This document shows, piece by piece, positions 1 to 8,412 of a stretch of 28,954 nt of DNA. The stretch's first letter is position 1; every line of letters starts with the position of its first letter. The stretch covers positions 1 to 28,954 of the forward strand of contig JBOFEZ010000086.1 of assembly GCA_051648365.1 (NCBI GenBank). The letters run 5' to 3'. Origin of the DNA: JAGNZR01 sp051648365. GTDB taxonomy: Bacteria; Fusobacteriota; Fusobacteriia; Fusobacteriales; Fusobacteriaceae. A model generated the notes under the pieces. That model did not search any database. It had not been told where the DNA came from and saw only the letters and a program-made list of their open reading frames with translations. Position numbers and translations under genes: made by a program.

Positions 1-1184
1 AAGAAATCAATCTCATTCATTTTTATTAATTTTGCAAACTCTCTTGTAGTAATAACAAGATCTACATCTTTAACTCCATTTTCTTGCATCTCTTCTCTTT
101 CAATTTCACCTTTTTTTGCAGTACAAGGCATAATTGAAACTACAAAGATATTTTCTTTAGGAATATTCATGCTGTTAGCATAATAAGATTTTGCAAGAGC
201 TCCAAACATCTGTTGTGGAGATTTACAACTTGAAAGATTAGGTATAAAATCTGGATGTGATTGCTCTACATAGTTAACCCAACCAGGACAACAAGATGTA
301 AACATAGGAAGATTTTCTGGCTTTTCAGTTAATCTATGGATAAGCTCTGTACCTTCTTCCATAATAGTAACATCAGCAGAGAAATCTGTACTGAATACTT
401 TGTCAAATCCTAATTTTTTAAGAGCAGCAACCATTTTAGAAGTTGTATCGATTCCAGCCTTTATAAAAAACTCCTCTCCTATAGTATGTTTTATTGCAGG
501 AGCCATCTGAACGATAAGATGTTTATCAGAATTTTTAAGTAATCTATTTAGCTCTACAACATGATTTTTCTCAGTAAGAGCTCCTACTGGACAAACTTTT
601 ACACATTGACCACAAGCTATACATTTAGAATCTTTAAGAAGCTCTCCACCTCTTATTCCAATCTCTTTAACACCATTTTTTTCAATTACTTTATAAACCG
701 CGATACCTTGAAACTCTTGGCAAACAGCCACACACTTTTCACAAAGTATACACTTGTTCAGATCTCTTGTCAATCCACTTGAAGAGTTATCAATCTCGTA
801 TTTTTTAATTTCATTAGTGTTTCTATTAATAACATCATGATCATAGCAAAGATCTTGAAGCTGGCAGTCACCTTGAGATTTTTCACAAGTTAGACAGTTG
901 TTTGGATGATTGCTCATCATATTTTCTAAAATTATTTTTCTCTTTTCCTCAATTAAGGGAGTTTTAGTTTTAATAACCATTCCATCTTGTGGATAACTCT
1001 CACAAGATTTTATAAACTCTCCGTTACACTCAACAAGGCAGACACCACAAACTTTCTGAGTTCCTAAATCTTCATGATGACATAGAGTAGGGATATTAAT
1101 CCCAATCTCTAAACATCTTTCTAAAATAGTCTGGTGAGATTCTATACTTGTTAAAACTCCATCTATCTCTATTTCAAAAATCAT
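1..1184 (-). CDS. hydA: [FeFe] hydrogenase catalytic subunit, 3' end cut off by window edge
   Basis: Reversible H2 formation or oxidation at the H-cluster, in the cytoplasm. I translated the minus strand from ATG at 1184 (SD GGAGGAG just upstream); about 394 codons stay open to the window edge. Domains in order: a 2Fe-2S NuoG-like domain (Cys35, 46, 49, 61), a His-Cys 4Fe-4S motif (His93, Cys97, 100, 107), two 4Fe-4S ferredoxin motifs (Cys145/148/151/155 and 188/191/194/198), then the H-cluster domain with L1 TSCCPGW (296-302) and L2 MPCTAKKGE (352-360). The third H-cluster motif (L3) lies beyond the window. The start is 17 bp from the fdhA stop, so it is co-transcribed with formate dehydrogenase. 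The long N-terminal module is typical of NAD(P)-linked or electron-bifurcating hydrogenases (HndD/HydA type). NuoE/NuoF-like partners, if any, would lie to the left and are unseen. Confidence 0.95.
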   Translation of the reverse strand, partial: MIFEIEIDGVLTSIESHQTILERCLEIGINIPTLCHHEDLGTQKVCGVCLVECNGEFIKSCESYPQDGMVIKTKTPLIEEKRKIILENMMSNHPNNCLTCEKSQGDCQLQDLCYDHDVINRNTNEIKKYEIDNSSSGLTRDLNKCILCEKCVAVCQEFQGIAVYKVIEKNGVKEIGIRGGELLKDSKCIACGQCVKVCPVGALTEKNHVVELNRLLKNSDKHLIVQMAPAIKHTIGEEFFIKAGIDTTSKMVAALKKLGFDKVFSTDFSADVTIMEEGTELIHRLTEKPENLPMFTSCCPGWVNYVEQSHPDFIPNLSSCKSPQQMFGALAKSYYANSMNIPKENIFVVSIMPCTAKKGEIEREEMQENGVKDVDLVITTREFAKLIKMNEIDF

Positions 1185-1201
1185 AACTCCTCCAAATCAA
1201 A

Positions 1202-3874
1202 CTATTTTACTATTTTCTCTAATTTAACTGCTGTAACTTTTAATTCTGGAATACCAGATTTATCATCAATATGATCTGCACCTGTTAACATATTACAAGC
1301 ACCCTCTGCAAAGTGGAATGTCATAAAGAACAGATCTTCTAAGATTCCAGGAGTTGAAACAACTTTAGTCTTAATCTCTCCTCTTTTAGATGTCACTTTT
1401 ACCATCTCACCATGTTGAACATCTAACTTTCTCATTGTCTCAGGATTAATCTCGATATATGATTCTGGAGATTTTTCATGCAATCCAGGAACACGACCTG
1501 TCATAGTTCTAGTATGATAGTGATAAATGTTTCTTCCATTAGTAAGTAAATAAGGATATTCGGCAGATGGATTCTCTCCTAGCATCTCTTGCTCACTTGG
1601 AAGGAAAGCTCCTTTTCCTCTCATAGGTCCAGCCTCATGAAGTATAGCTGTTCCTTTTCCTGTTTCTTTATTGATAGGCCAAGCAACCCCGATATCTTCA
1701 ATTCTCTCATATGTTAATCCTGCATATTGAGGTGTAACTAAGGCTATCTCAGCTGTAATTTCTTCAGCAGTTTTATAAATCTCTTTATAACCTAAAAGGT
1801 TCATTATATCATTTATGATTTTCCAATCTGGAAGCACAGTATTGTTTTCAACAACCTGTCTAACTCTTTGAACTCTTCTCTCTGTATTTGTAAATGTTCC
1901 ATCTTTTTCAGCAAAAGATAGAGCTGGAAGAACAACATCTGCAAGTTCTGCTGTTTCAGTCATAAAGATATCTTGAACAATTAAAAGGTCAAGATGCTCT
2001 AGGGCATGTCTTATATGGTTGATATCTGGATCTGAAACCATAGGATTTTCTCCCATAATGTATAGACACTTAAGATCACCATGAGAAGCTCTATGCATCA
2101 TTTCTGGAATTGTATATCCAGTTCTAGATTCAAGTTTTGTATCCCAATATTTTTCAAACTTAGCTCTAATTTCATCATTATAAACTTTTTGGTAACCTGG
2201 GAATGAATCTGGAAGTCCTCCCATATCACAAGCACCTTGTACATTATTTTGACCACGAAGAGGGTTGATTCCTCCAAATTTCACTCCGATGTTTCCACAA
2301 AGAAGAGATAGATTAGAAAGACTCATTACTCCATTTGTTCCGTGTTTATGCTGAGTAATTCCCATCGCATAGAATATCGATGCAACATCACTAGCGTAAA
2401 CTCTTGCAGCTTCTATAATATCTTCTGCACGAACTCCACATAGTTCAGCAGAATATTCAGGAGTATATTTCTCCGTCATAGCTTTAAGCTCATTGAAATT
2501 TTCAGTATGTTTTTCTAGGTACTCTTTATTATATAGATTCTCCTTTATAATGACATGCACCATACCATTTATAAGAGCTATATTGCTTCCTAATTTGAGC
2601 TGTAAGAATACATCTGCATTTTCTGCTAAAGGTATCATTCTTGGATCGGCAACAATCACTTTTGCACCGTTTTCCTTAGCAGTTCTTATTTTAGCTCCTA
2701 TAACAGGGTGATTCTCCACTGGATTCGACCCTATTATGAAAATAACTTTTGAATCTACAACTTCCTCTATACTGTTAGTCATAGCTCCGCTTCCTAATGT
2801 AGTTGCTAACCCGGCAACTGTTGAACTATGTCAGAGACGGGCACAGTGATCTACATTGTTTGTTCCGATAACTGCACGGAAAAGTTTTTGGAAGATAAAG
2901 TTATCTTCGTTTGTACATCTTGCAGAAGTTAGACCACCAAAAGCATCAGCTCCATGGTTAGTTTTAATTTCTGTCATCTTATTTTTTAGGAATCCATAAG
3001 TCTCTTCCCAAGTTGACGGCTGAAGTTTCCCATCTTTTCTAAGATATGGAGTTTTCAAACGATCAGGATGGTGAACAAAACTAAATCCGAATTTTCCTTT
3101 TACACAAAGTAGTCCATCATTTGGAGCTATATTTGCAGGTTTTGCATCTACTATCTTGTTATCTTTAGTTAGGAAATCAATCTGGCAACCTACACCACAG
3201 TATGAACATGTAGTTCTTACACTCTCAGTTTCCCAAACTCTAAAGTTTTCCTTTCCTTTTCCTTTTGGAAGTAGTGCTCCCACTGGACACACACTCACAC
3301 AATTTCCACAAGAAAGACACTTCGTGTTGTTTACTTTTTCAGAATCTTTGGCATGAACATATTCTTTTCCATTTTTTTCAGTAAGTTCTAAAATATAGCT
3401 TCCTTGAAGTTCTTTACATACAGTCACACATTTTCCACAAGCTATACATTTGTTTCCATCTATTGTAAAGAAAGGATTTGAAGAATCTATTGCGATATCT
3501 TCTTTACAATTATTTATATTTTGGTGAACCTCATACTCGTAGCAGTAATCTTGAAGTTTACATTCACCAGATTTTTCACATCCAAGGCAATCAAGAGCAT
3601 GGTTGCTTATGATTCCTTCTAAAATATTTTTTCTCTCTAAAATAACAGCTTCGTTGTGAGTTTTGATTATCATGTTATCTTTGATAACTGTTTTACATGC
3701 TTTTTTAAGCGTACCGTTGATATCTACAACACAGATTCCACAATCATTTTCATTATGAGCGATTCTTGGATCATGACAAAAAGTTGGAATAGATATATCT
3801 AGATTTTTCAAAAAATCCAAGACAAGGGTATTCTCAGAAAAAGGGTAGTCTTTTCTGTTAACTTTAATACTCAA
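1202..3874 (-). CDS. fdhA: Selenocysteine-containing formate dehydrogenase alpha subunit with NuoG-like N-terminus
   Basis: Oxidises formate or reduces CO2 at a bis-MGD Mo/W centre. Two open frames (3874-2834 and 2830-1202) are joined in frame by TGA at 2831-2833; reading it as Sec gives 890 aa with Sec348 in the context HCARL-U-HSSTVAGL, the classic formate dehydrogenase active site. Domains: 2Fe-2S (Cys33, 45, 48, 60), His-Cys 4Fe-4S (His92, Cys96, 99, 105), two ferredoxin clusters (Cys143-153, 186-196), the MopB 4Fe-4S motif CSYCGVGC (223-230, plus Cys257), catalytic domain, and C-terminal molydopterin-binding domain. I chose the TTG start at 3874 because AGGAGG sits 6 nt upstream; the frame remains open to ATG 3919, but that extension is hydrophobic, unlike the family, and lacks this SD. 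It leads the fdhA-hydA operon and is divergent from an AraC-type regulator. Confidence 0.93.
2801..2833 (-). promoter_or_regulatory. Selenocysteine UGA codon and SECIS hairpin in fdhA
   Basis: The UGA (2831-2833) is followed after 11 nt by a perfect 6-bp stem AGTTGC/GCAACT (2814-2819 with 2801-2806) and a 7-nt loop, CGGGUUA in RNA. An 11-nt spacing from UGA to the apical stem-loop is the geometry known for E. coli fdhF, where SelB binds. Stem and spacing are seen directly; function is inferred from the family. Confidence 0.85.
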
Positions 3875-4179
3875 TTTTATCCTCCTATATAAATAAAATA
3901 TAATATAATACATAGCCAATTATAAACCGTTTAGAAAAAGTAAAATATAGAGATTGAGCACTTTTTTTTATGAAAAAATATATCTGTTTTTCAATGTATT
4001 CTGTAATATTTCAAAATTTGAACAATAAAAAATAAAACTATTATGATTAAAAGTTCAAAAAATACTTAAAAAAAGTGAAAAAAAGTGTTTTTTTCAGAAA
4101 TTCCAAAAAATAAGTAGGTAAAATATGAAAAAAATAGTATACTTATATTTAGATTTTATAAAAAAAATGAGGTAAAAAA
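3875..4179. promoter_or_regulatory. Divergent AT-rich promoter region between fdhA and the AraC-type regulator
   Basis: This 305-bp spacer has no gene. For fdhA (minus strand) a TATAAT -10 lies at 3919-3924, with no good -35 at the right distance, which fits activator dependence. For the regulator (plus strand) TATACT lies at 4138-4143 with a poor -35. A palindrome TTCAAA-A-TTTGAA occupies 4010-4022, and an ACTTAA element like those in the 7798-7968 spacer sits at 4064-4069. The rest is A/T runs. Confidence 0.5.
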
Positions 4180-5436
4180 ATGAATGAGAAAATAGTTTCT
4201 AAATTGGAAAAGCTTATAAAAGACCATAACAGAGAACTTTATTATCAGTACCTTAAAGTGGTAAATCTCTACAAGTACTTTATAGAAAGTATACAGGAAT
4301 TTACATTAGAGGATCATCTAGAGATAGTGGTTTATTTTCATCAGAAAGCTTTAGATAAAGATTTTGATATTTATGAAATTCTGACTCGCAAGGAATCAGT
4401 TATTTTTTTTACTAATAAAACTAAGGAAAAAAATCTGAAATTAGCTCTTGAATACTGTAGAAACAGAAGTGTCTATGGAATGAATACTTTTCAAAGTATT
4501 GACTTTATAGAAAAAAACAGCCCCTATTATTCACAGTCTGTGGTTAAATTTTTAAGGAAAAATGCTGTTTTAATATCCAATGTCTATGATATCAATCGTG
4601 AAATGTTTCATGAACAACTCCAGTATTTTTCAGATGAAAAAGATTTTTATGAGATATATTCAGATGAACACTGTGATATTATTTTGATTAAAAAAAATTT
4701 TTTTCACGAATTCAATCCTTCACTTTTTTCTAGCTTTGGACTAACTATAAGATTTTGTGAGAAGGGGCAGATAGGATTTAAAAAAGATACAATTATCCTC
4801 AATGAAAGTGAAGCACTTATAACAAAGGGAATTTCTCTGGGACAATATAAGGTTTTAACCAACGATGTGAATTATTTGAATGTGCACATAAAAGAAAAAT
4901 TTTTTAAGGATCTAAATATCTCCACAGGAGATATTTTTATGAAAAAAGTTCTTTGGAAAATAGATGAAAATTCCTTTAAGTTATTTGCTAACCTCAGTCT
5001 GCTAAAAAATAATAGACTTCTGGTGCTGAATTTTCTGACCAAAATAGCTCTTCAGATTATAGGGGAAGAAAGCAATCTAGATTTTAAGGTTATTTCTGAA
5101 AATAATCTTTTAAAGATAGTGGAGTATATTGACTCTAATCTAGAAAAGGGAATTACTATTCCAGAACTTCAAAATATATTTGGATTTAATAAAAATAATC
5201 TTTTAGAAATTTTCAAAAAAAACTTTGGAGTCTCACCATCAAAATATATCCTCAATAAAAAACTTGAATTGGGGTCTCTTCTCCTAATAGAAAACTCTCT
5301 CTCAGTTACAGACATATGTCATAAGTTGAATTTTCCAAGTCCTGGAAAATTTTCAACACATTTTAAAGAGAAGTATTCATATACGCCTTATCAGTTCAGA
5401 AAAAAATATAGCAAATTAAGTAAAGAGGAGGAGTGA
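4180..5436 (+). CDS. AraC-family transcriptional regulator
   Basis: Probable DNA-binding regulator of the fdh/cofactor genes (inferred from position). The C-terminal ~95 residues (about 320-415) form a double helix-turn-helix AraC domain: a first HTH around ITIPELQNIFGFNKNNLLEIF, then the conserved ISxxLNFxSxxxFSxxFKxxxxxTPYQFRKKY-like ending. The ~300-residue N-terminal part is not a family I recognise; a central stretch (about 170-270) looks like a beta-rich cupin-type sensor, which is only an impression. 418 aa is longer than the usual ~290-aa AraC protein. ATG 4180 has TGAGGT 6 nt upstream. It is divergent from fdhA-hydA and convergent with moaC, so it sits between the enzymes and the cofactor genes. 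The effector (formate, Mo/W, other) cannot be told. Confidence 0.8.
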   Translation: MNEKIVSKLEKLIKDHNRELYYQYLKVVNLYKYFIESIQEFTLEDHLEIVVYFHQKALDKDFDIYEILTRKESVIFFTNKTKEKNLKLALEYCRNRSVYGMNTFQSIDFIEKNSPYYSQSVVKFLRKNAVLISNVYDINREMFHEQLQYFSDEKDFYEIYSDEHCDIILIKKNFFHEFNPSLFSSFGLTIRFCEKGQIGFKKDTIILNESEALITKGISLGQYKVLTNDVNYLNVHIKEKFFKDLNISTGDIFMKKVLWKIDENSFKLFANLSLLKNNRLLVLNFLTKIALQIIGEESNLDFKVISENNLLKIVEYIDSNLEKGITIPELQNIFGFNKNNLLEIFKKNFGVSPSKYILNKKLELGSLLLIENSLSVTDICHKLNFPSPGKFSTHFKEKYSYTPYQFRKKYSKLSKEEE

Positions 5437-5449
5437 ATTTCACTCCTCC
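5427..5449. terminator. Bidirectional terminator-like palindrome covering both stop codons
   Basis: A perfect 11-bp inverted repeat, GGAGGAGTGAA-T-TTCACTCCTCC, lies exactly at the junction of the regulator and moaC. Its two arms contain the last GAG-GAG-TGA codons of both convergent genes. Only short T-rich stretches follow on either side, so termination strength is uncertain. Confidence 0.65.
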
Positions 5450-5913
5450 ATTTTATAATCTGATTTTCCACCCTTCTTCTCCAGAAGTTTGATATCTTCT
5501 ATTCTCATATTTTTATCAATTGCTTTGCACATATCATAGATGGTCAAGGCAGCAGTAGTAACAGCTGTAAGTGCCTCCATCTCTATTCCTGTCTGTCCCT
5601 CTGTTTTTACAGTGGAAAAAATTTCGATGTAATCTTCCATAATCATGAAATCTAAATCAGCTTTAGAGATAAATATGTTGTGGCACATAGGAATAATTTC
5701 GCTGGTTTTTTTTGCTCCCATAATTCCAGCAACCTGAGCAACAGCTAGAACATCTCCCTTTTTCATTTTCCCTTCTCTAACAGCCTGAAGAGTTTCTTTT
5801 TCCATAAATATTTTTCCTGATGCCCTCGCTGTACGGACAGTGATATTTTTTTCAGATACATCTACCATAACGGCACGTCCTGAAGAGTTGAAATGGGTAA
5901 AGTTTTCTTTCAT
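5440..5913 (-). CDS. moaC: Cyclic pyranopterin monophosphate synthase MoaC
   Basis: Second enzyme of molybdopterin synthesis, converting the MoaA product (3',8-cyclo-7,8-dihydro-GTP) to cPMP. 157 aa, the usual bacterial length. It has the family motifs PMCHNI (75-80), EGQTGIEMEALTAV (105-118) and YDMCKA (126-131), which contains the catalytic Asp and Lys. ATG 5913 has AGGAGC upstream. It is the last gene of the minus-strand mobA-tupB-tupC-moaC group, 15 bp after tupC, and its stop lies in the shared palindrome with the regulator gene. Its partner moaA is on the opposite strand at 9150. Confidence 0.95.
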   Translation of the reverse strand: MKENFTHFNSSGRAVMVDVSEKNITVRTARASGKIFMEKETLQAVREGKMKKGDVLAVAQVAGIMGAKKTSEIIPMCHNIFISKADLDFMIMEDYIEIFSTVKTEGQTGIEMEALTAVTTAALTIYDMCKAIDKNMRIEDIKLLEKKGGKSDYKMEE

Positions 5914-5928
5914 CGTTTTGCTCCTTTT

Positions 5929-6534
5929 CTATTTTTCTTTTATGCTAATTTTGCTCTCTTCGATCTCCAGTATAAAATCACTTATCTTCTCTGCCTGCAT
6001 AAAATCATGGGTAACTATTATAATTCCTTTTCCTGACTCTTTTTCTTTTATAAGAAGCTCTTCCACAAGATGGGTAGATTTTCTGTCCATACTTGCTGTG
6101 GGTTCATCCATCAGTACAAAATCATTCTGGAAAAGAAGTGTCCTTATAAACTGTATCTTGGCTTTTTCTCCTCCAGAGAGATTTTTTATATCTCTATCCA
6201 GAAAATCCTTCATCTGAAAAGATTTTATGAAGTATTCCATCCTTTCCACGGGAACCTTTTCATCTCTCAGAATAAAAGGCTGGGTAAGATTGTAACGGAC
6301 AGTTCCATGGAGAAATATTTCACTCTGTGGATTATATCCTAATTCCAATCCCTCACTTCTAATTTTTCCGGAATTTATATCCTCTATTCCGTAGATAATT
6401 TTTAATAGGGTAGATTTTCCCTCGCCGTTATACCCGGTAATAGAGTAGATTTTTCCCTTTTGAAAGGTGAGAGATGGTATATCTAAAATTATTTTTTCTC
6501 CATAAAACTTTTTTATATTCTCCAATATTATCAT
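5929..6534 (-). CDS. tupC: Tungstate (or molybdate) ABC transporter ATP-binding protein
   Basis: Energises anion import. At 201 aa it is a compact ABC ATPase: Walker A GYNGEGKST (34-42), signature LSGGE (119-123), Walker B LMDEPT (141-146) and switch His in VTHD (around 176). It lacks the C-terminal regulatory TOBE/MOP domain found in ModC, which fits the shorter TupC family. It follows tupB by 1 bp and precedes moaC. The TupC assignment rests mainly on its TupB neighbour and the TupA gene at 13195. Confidence 0.85.
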   Translation of the reverse strand: MIILENIKKFYGEKIILDIPSLTFQKGKIYSITGYNGEGKSTLLKIIYGIEDINSGKIRSEGLELGYNPQSEIFLHGTVRYNLTQPFILRDEKVPVERMEYFIKSFQMKDFLDRDIKNLSGGEKAKIQFIRTLLFQNDFVLMDEPTASMDRKSTHLVEELLIKEKESGKGIIIVTHDFMQAEKISDFILEIEESKISIKEK

Positions 6535-6535
6535 A

Positions 6536-7159
6536 TTAATCTATTCTCCTCAATACAGAATTGATTCCATAGGATATAAAAAAAAGAACAAAGGCTATCC
6601 CTATGGATTTTTCATAATTCCCCATGGAGGTGGAAAGTGCTATATAGGTTGTCATAACTCTGGTGTATCCCTTTATATTTCCTCCCACCATCATAACAGC
6701 TCCTACCTCTGAAATGGCTCTGGAAAAAACAAGAAGAAATATTCCTAAAAGATTTTTTCGGAGTTCTCTGAAAAAAAGATGAAAAATCTTTTTCTGAGGG
6801 ACCTTTATTACTTTACAGAGAAGAAGAATTTTTTCTCCTTGAGTCTCGTAGAGGTCCATGCACAGAGTATAAGCCAAAGGGAAAAGAAGCAAAAACTGAG
6901 CAATGACTATCGCACTGGGAGTAAAAAGCAGTTTAAAACCTCCAAAAATTCCCTGTTTTGAAAGAAGAAGCAGGGCGATAAGTCCAAAAATTATTGTAGG
7001 AACCCCTGTGAGAGCCATGTAAAAACTGTCTATATTTTTTTTGTATCTGTTTTTGCTGATAAAAAGATATGTGCTCAAAAAAAATCCACCAGCAAAACTC
7101 ACTGCTCCAGAGAGCAGGCTCAGAGTTATAGATAAAACAACTATCTCTAGCATCTCCAT
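6536..7159 (-). CDS. tupB: Tungstate ABC transporter permease
   Basis: Membrane channel of the tungstate importer. 207 aa with about five or six hydrophobic segments. The cytoplasmic-loop region with EVGAVMMVGGNIKGYTRVMTT near residues 150-172 matches the EAA-type loop that docks the ATPase, and the text is typical of TupB. ATG 7159 lies 2 bp after the mobA stop, preceded by GGGGAG. The matching binding protein gene is not adjacent but in the divergent operon at 13195, so the transporter is split over two transcripts. A molybdate or sulfate permease is less likely because the binding protein is TupA-like. Confidence 0.85.
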   Translation of the reverse strand: MEMLEIVVLSITLSLLSGAVSFAGGFFLSTYLFISKNRYKKNIDSFYMALTGVPTIIFGLIALLLLSKQGIFGGFKLLFTPSAIVIAQFLLLFPLAYTLCMDLYETQGEKILLLCKVIKVPQKKIFHLFFRELRKNLLGIFLLVFSRAISEVGAVMMVGGNIKGYTRVMTTYIALSTSMGNYEKSIGIAFVLFFISYGINSVLRRID

Positions 7160-7161
7160 AA

Positions 7162-7782
7162 TTATCTCCCCGCCCCTCTATTTCTTAAATTTTCTCTGAT
7201 TTTTTCTAATTGGGAAGAGGTATTTACATTGTAAAGAAGCTCTTCTAAATTGAATTTTTCTCCCACGACATCTAGAACTTTTAAATTCTTATTTTGAAAT
7301 ATATTTAAAATCTTAAAATTTTTATCTCTGAGATTGTTTTCGATATTTGTAAAAAGAGTTCTCCGGTATATTCCGCACAGGGGATGAATCTGTCCCAGAT
7401 TATCCCGGAGGATTATCCCGTCATAATCTGAACTAATCTGATTGAAAATATATCTGATAAATTCTCCCGAAATATTTGGAGCGTCGCAGGTGAGTATGAA
7501 AAGATATTCACTAGTGCTATGGAGGAAGCCTGAATGAATACCTCCTAGAGGTCCACAGTCTAGGAAATAATCTTCAATAATTTTAACTCTGTTGTCATTG
7601 CTATGAAAAGGAGTGTTTTTAGAAATGAAAATATCTACTTCTCCTTCTATCTCACTTAAAATTTTTTCTAAAAAATTCTGTTTATCATCATATTGTAATA
7701 GAGCTTTGTCCGTATAGCCCATCCTGCTCCCTTTTCCACCTGCCAAGATAAGAAAAGAAATATTTTTTTCTGAAAAATTCAT
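7162..7782 (-). CDS. mobA: Molybdenum cofactor guanylyltransferase MobA
   Basis: Transfers GMP from GTP to Mo/W-molybdopterin to make the guanine dinucleotide cofactor used by formate dehydrogenases. The nucleotidyltransferase motif LAGGKGSRMG is near the N-terminus, followed by a conserved Lys in TDKALL, the GPLGGIHSGF motif and TCDAP. Start: the frame extends to TTG 7797, but ATG 7782 is preceded by GAGAGAGG at correct spacing, giving 206 aa. It is the first gene of mobA-tupB-tupC-moaC. Its presence indicates bis-MGD rather than plain MPT cofactor, which agrees with FdhA. Confidence 0.92.
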   Translation of the reverse strand: MNFSEKNISFLILAGGKGSRMGYTDKALLQYDDKQNFLEKILSEIEGEVDIFISKNTPFHSNDNRVKIIEDYFLDCGPLGGIHSGFLHSTSEYLFILTCDAPNISGEFIRYIFNQISSDYDGIILRDNLGQIHPLCGIYRRTLFTNIENNLRDKNFKILNIFQNKNLKVLDVVGEKFNLEELLYNVNTSSQLEKIRENLRNRGAGR

Positions 7783-7797
7783 AGATACCTCTCTCAA

Positions 7798-7986
7798 TTT
7801 TTATTTTCTTCTGAGAGTATAATACCACTTAATTAAAAAAAAATAAATTTTTTTACATTTAAAAAATTTATTTGGTACTTAATAAAAAAGGTTGACTATT
7901 ACTTAAAAATGTTTTACGATACTTAACAGATAACATACTTTTTAATAGTAGAAATATATAAAAATAATTTGAAACAGGAGAAAACC
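7798..7986. promoter_or_regulatory. Divergent promoter region of the two cofactor operons with four ACTTAA elements
   Basis: Plus-strand promoter TTGACT (7892-7897), 17-bp spacer, TACGAT (7915-7920) for the MOSC-fdhD-moaA operon. A minus-strand -10 (TATACT 7816-7821 or TATTAT 7819-7824) for mobA. The hexamer ACTTAA occurs at 7827, 7877, 7901 and 7921, all on the plus strand. One copy is beside the mobA -10, one lies upstream of the plus -35, one in its spacer and one directly after its -10. This looks like an operator array; the binding protein is unknown. SD AGGAG at 7976-7980. Confidence 0.55.
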
Positions 7987-8412
7987 ATGGGTAAGATATA
8001 TGCTGTATGTCTCAGCGAAAAAAAAGGAATAGCCAAAAATTTTGTAGATTCAGTGGAAGTAATCGAAAACTTCGGATTAAAGGGAGATGCACATGGTGGT
8101 GACTGGCACAGGCAGGTCAGCCTTATTTCAAAAGAGAAAATTGATGCCTTTAAAAACCGTGGAGGAAAGGTTGATATTGGAGGTTTTGGAGAAAATATAA
8201 TAGTCCAGGGTCAAGAGTTCTTTGACTTGAAAATAGGAGATAGGGTAAAAACTGGAGATGTAATTTTAGAAATAACTCAGCTAGGAAAAGAGTGTCATAG
8301 CCACTGTCATATCTACTACACAGTAGGAGAATGCATAATGCCTAAAGAGGGAGTTTTTGCCAGAGTTATATCTGGAGGAAAAATATCTGTTGGAGATGAA
8401 ATATCTCTATGA
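7987..8412 (+). CDS. MOSC-domain protein, molybdenum cofactor related
   Basis: MOSC domains occur in Moco sulfurases and related proteins and are thought to handle sulfur or bind Moco; the exact role here is unknown. 141 aa, essentially one MOSC domain, with GLKGDAHGGDWHRQVSLIS and GGFGENI in the first half and a Cys/His-rich segment CHSHCHIYY with GECIMPKEGVFARV in the second half, which holds the conserved Cys. Start: TTG at 7969 is in frame, but ATG 7987 has AGGAG 6 nt upstream. It is the first gene of the plus-strand operon and overlaps fdhD by ATGA, suggesting translational coupling and a role in sulfur transfer or cofactor delivery to formate dehydrogenase. Confidence 0.88.
   Translation: MGKIYAVCLSEKKGIAKNFVDSVEVIENFGLKGDAHGGDWHRQVSLISKEKIDAFKNRGGKVDIGGFGENIIVQGQEFFDLKIGDRVKTGDVILEITQLGKECHSHCHIYYTVGECIMPKEGVFARVISGGKISVGDEISL

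Noticed and set aside
561..782. Plus-strand 73-aa open frame
   Set aside because: It is antisense to the clear hydA iron-sulfur coding region and has a low-complexity F/T/S/Y-rich composition without SD or family match.
2782..2833. Frameshift or pseudogene reading of fdhA as two genes
   Set aside because: The interruption is a single in-frame UGA at the known Sec position followed by a SECIS hairpin, and both sides match the family without loss.
3875..3919. N-terminal extension of fdhA to ATG 3919
   Set aside because: The strong SD AGGAGG is placed for TTG 3874, the extra residues are unlike the family, and the candidate -10 lies at 3919-3924.
3961..4110. Poly-A/T runs as a replication origin or small RNA
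   Set aside because: No DnaA-box cluster or stable hairpin with a T-tail was seen; they look like ordinary AT-rich promoter DNA.
7798..7986. Moco/Tuco riboswitch upstream of the cofactor operon
   Set aside because: The spacer is too short and too AT-rich to hold the long GC-containing conserved stems; no such structure is visible.
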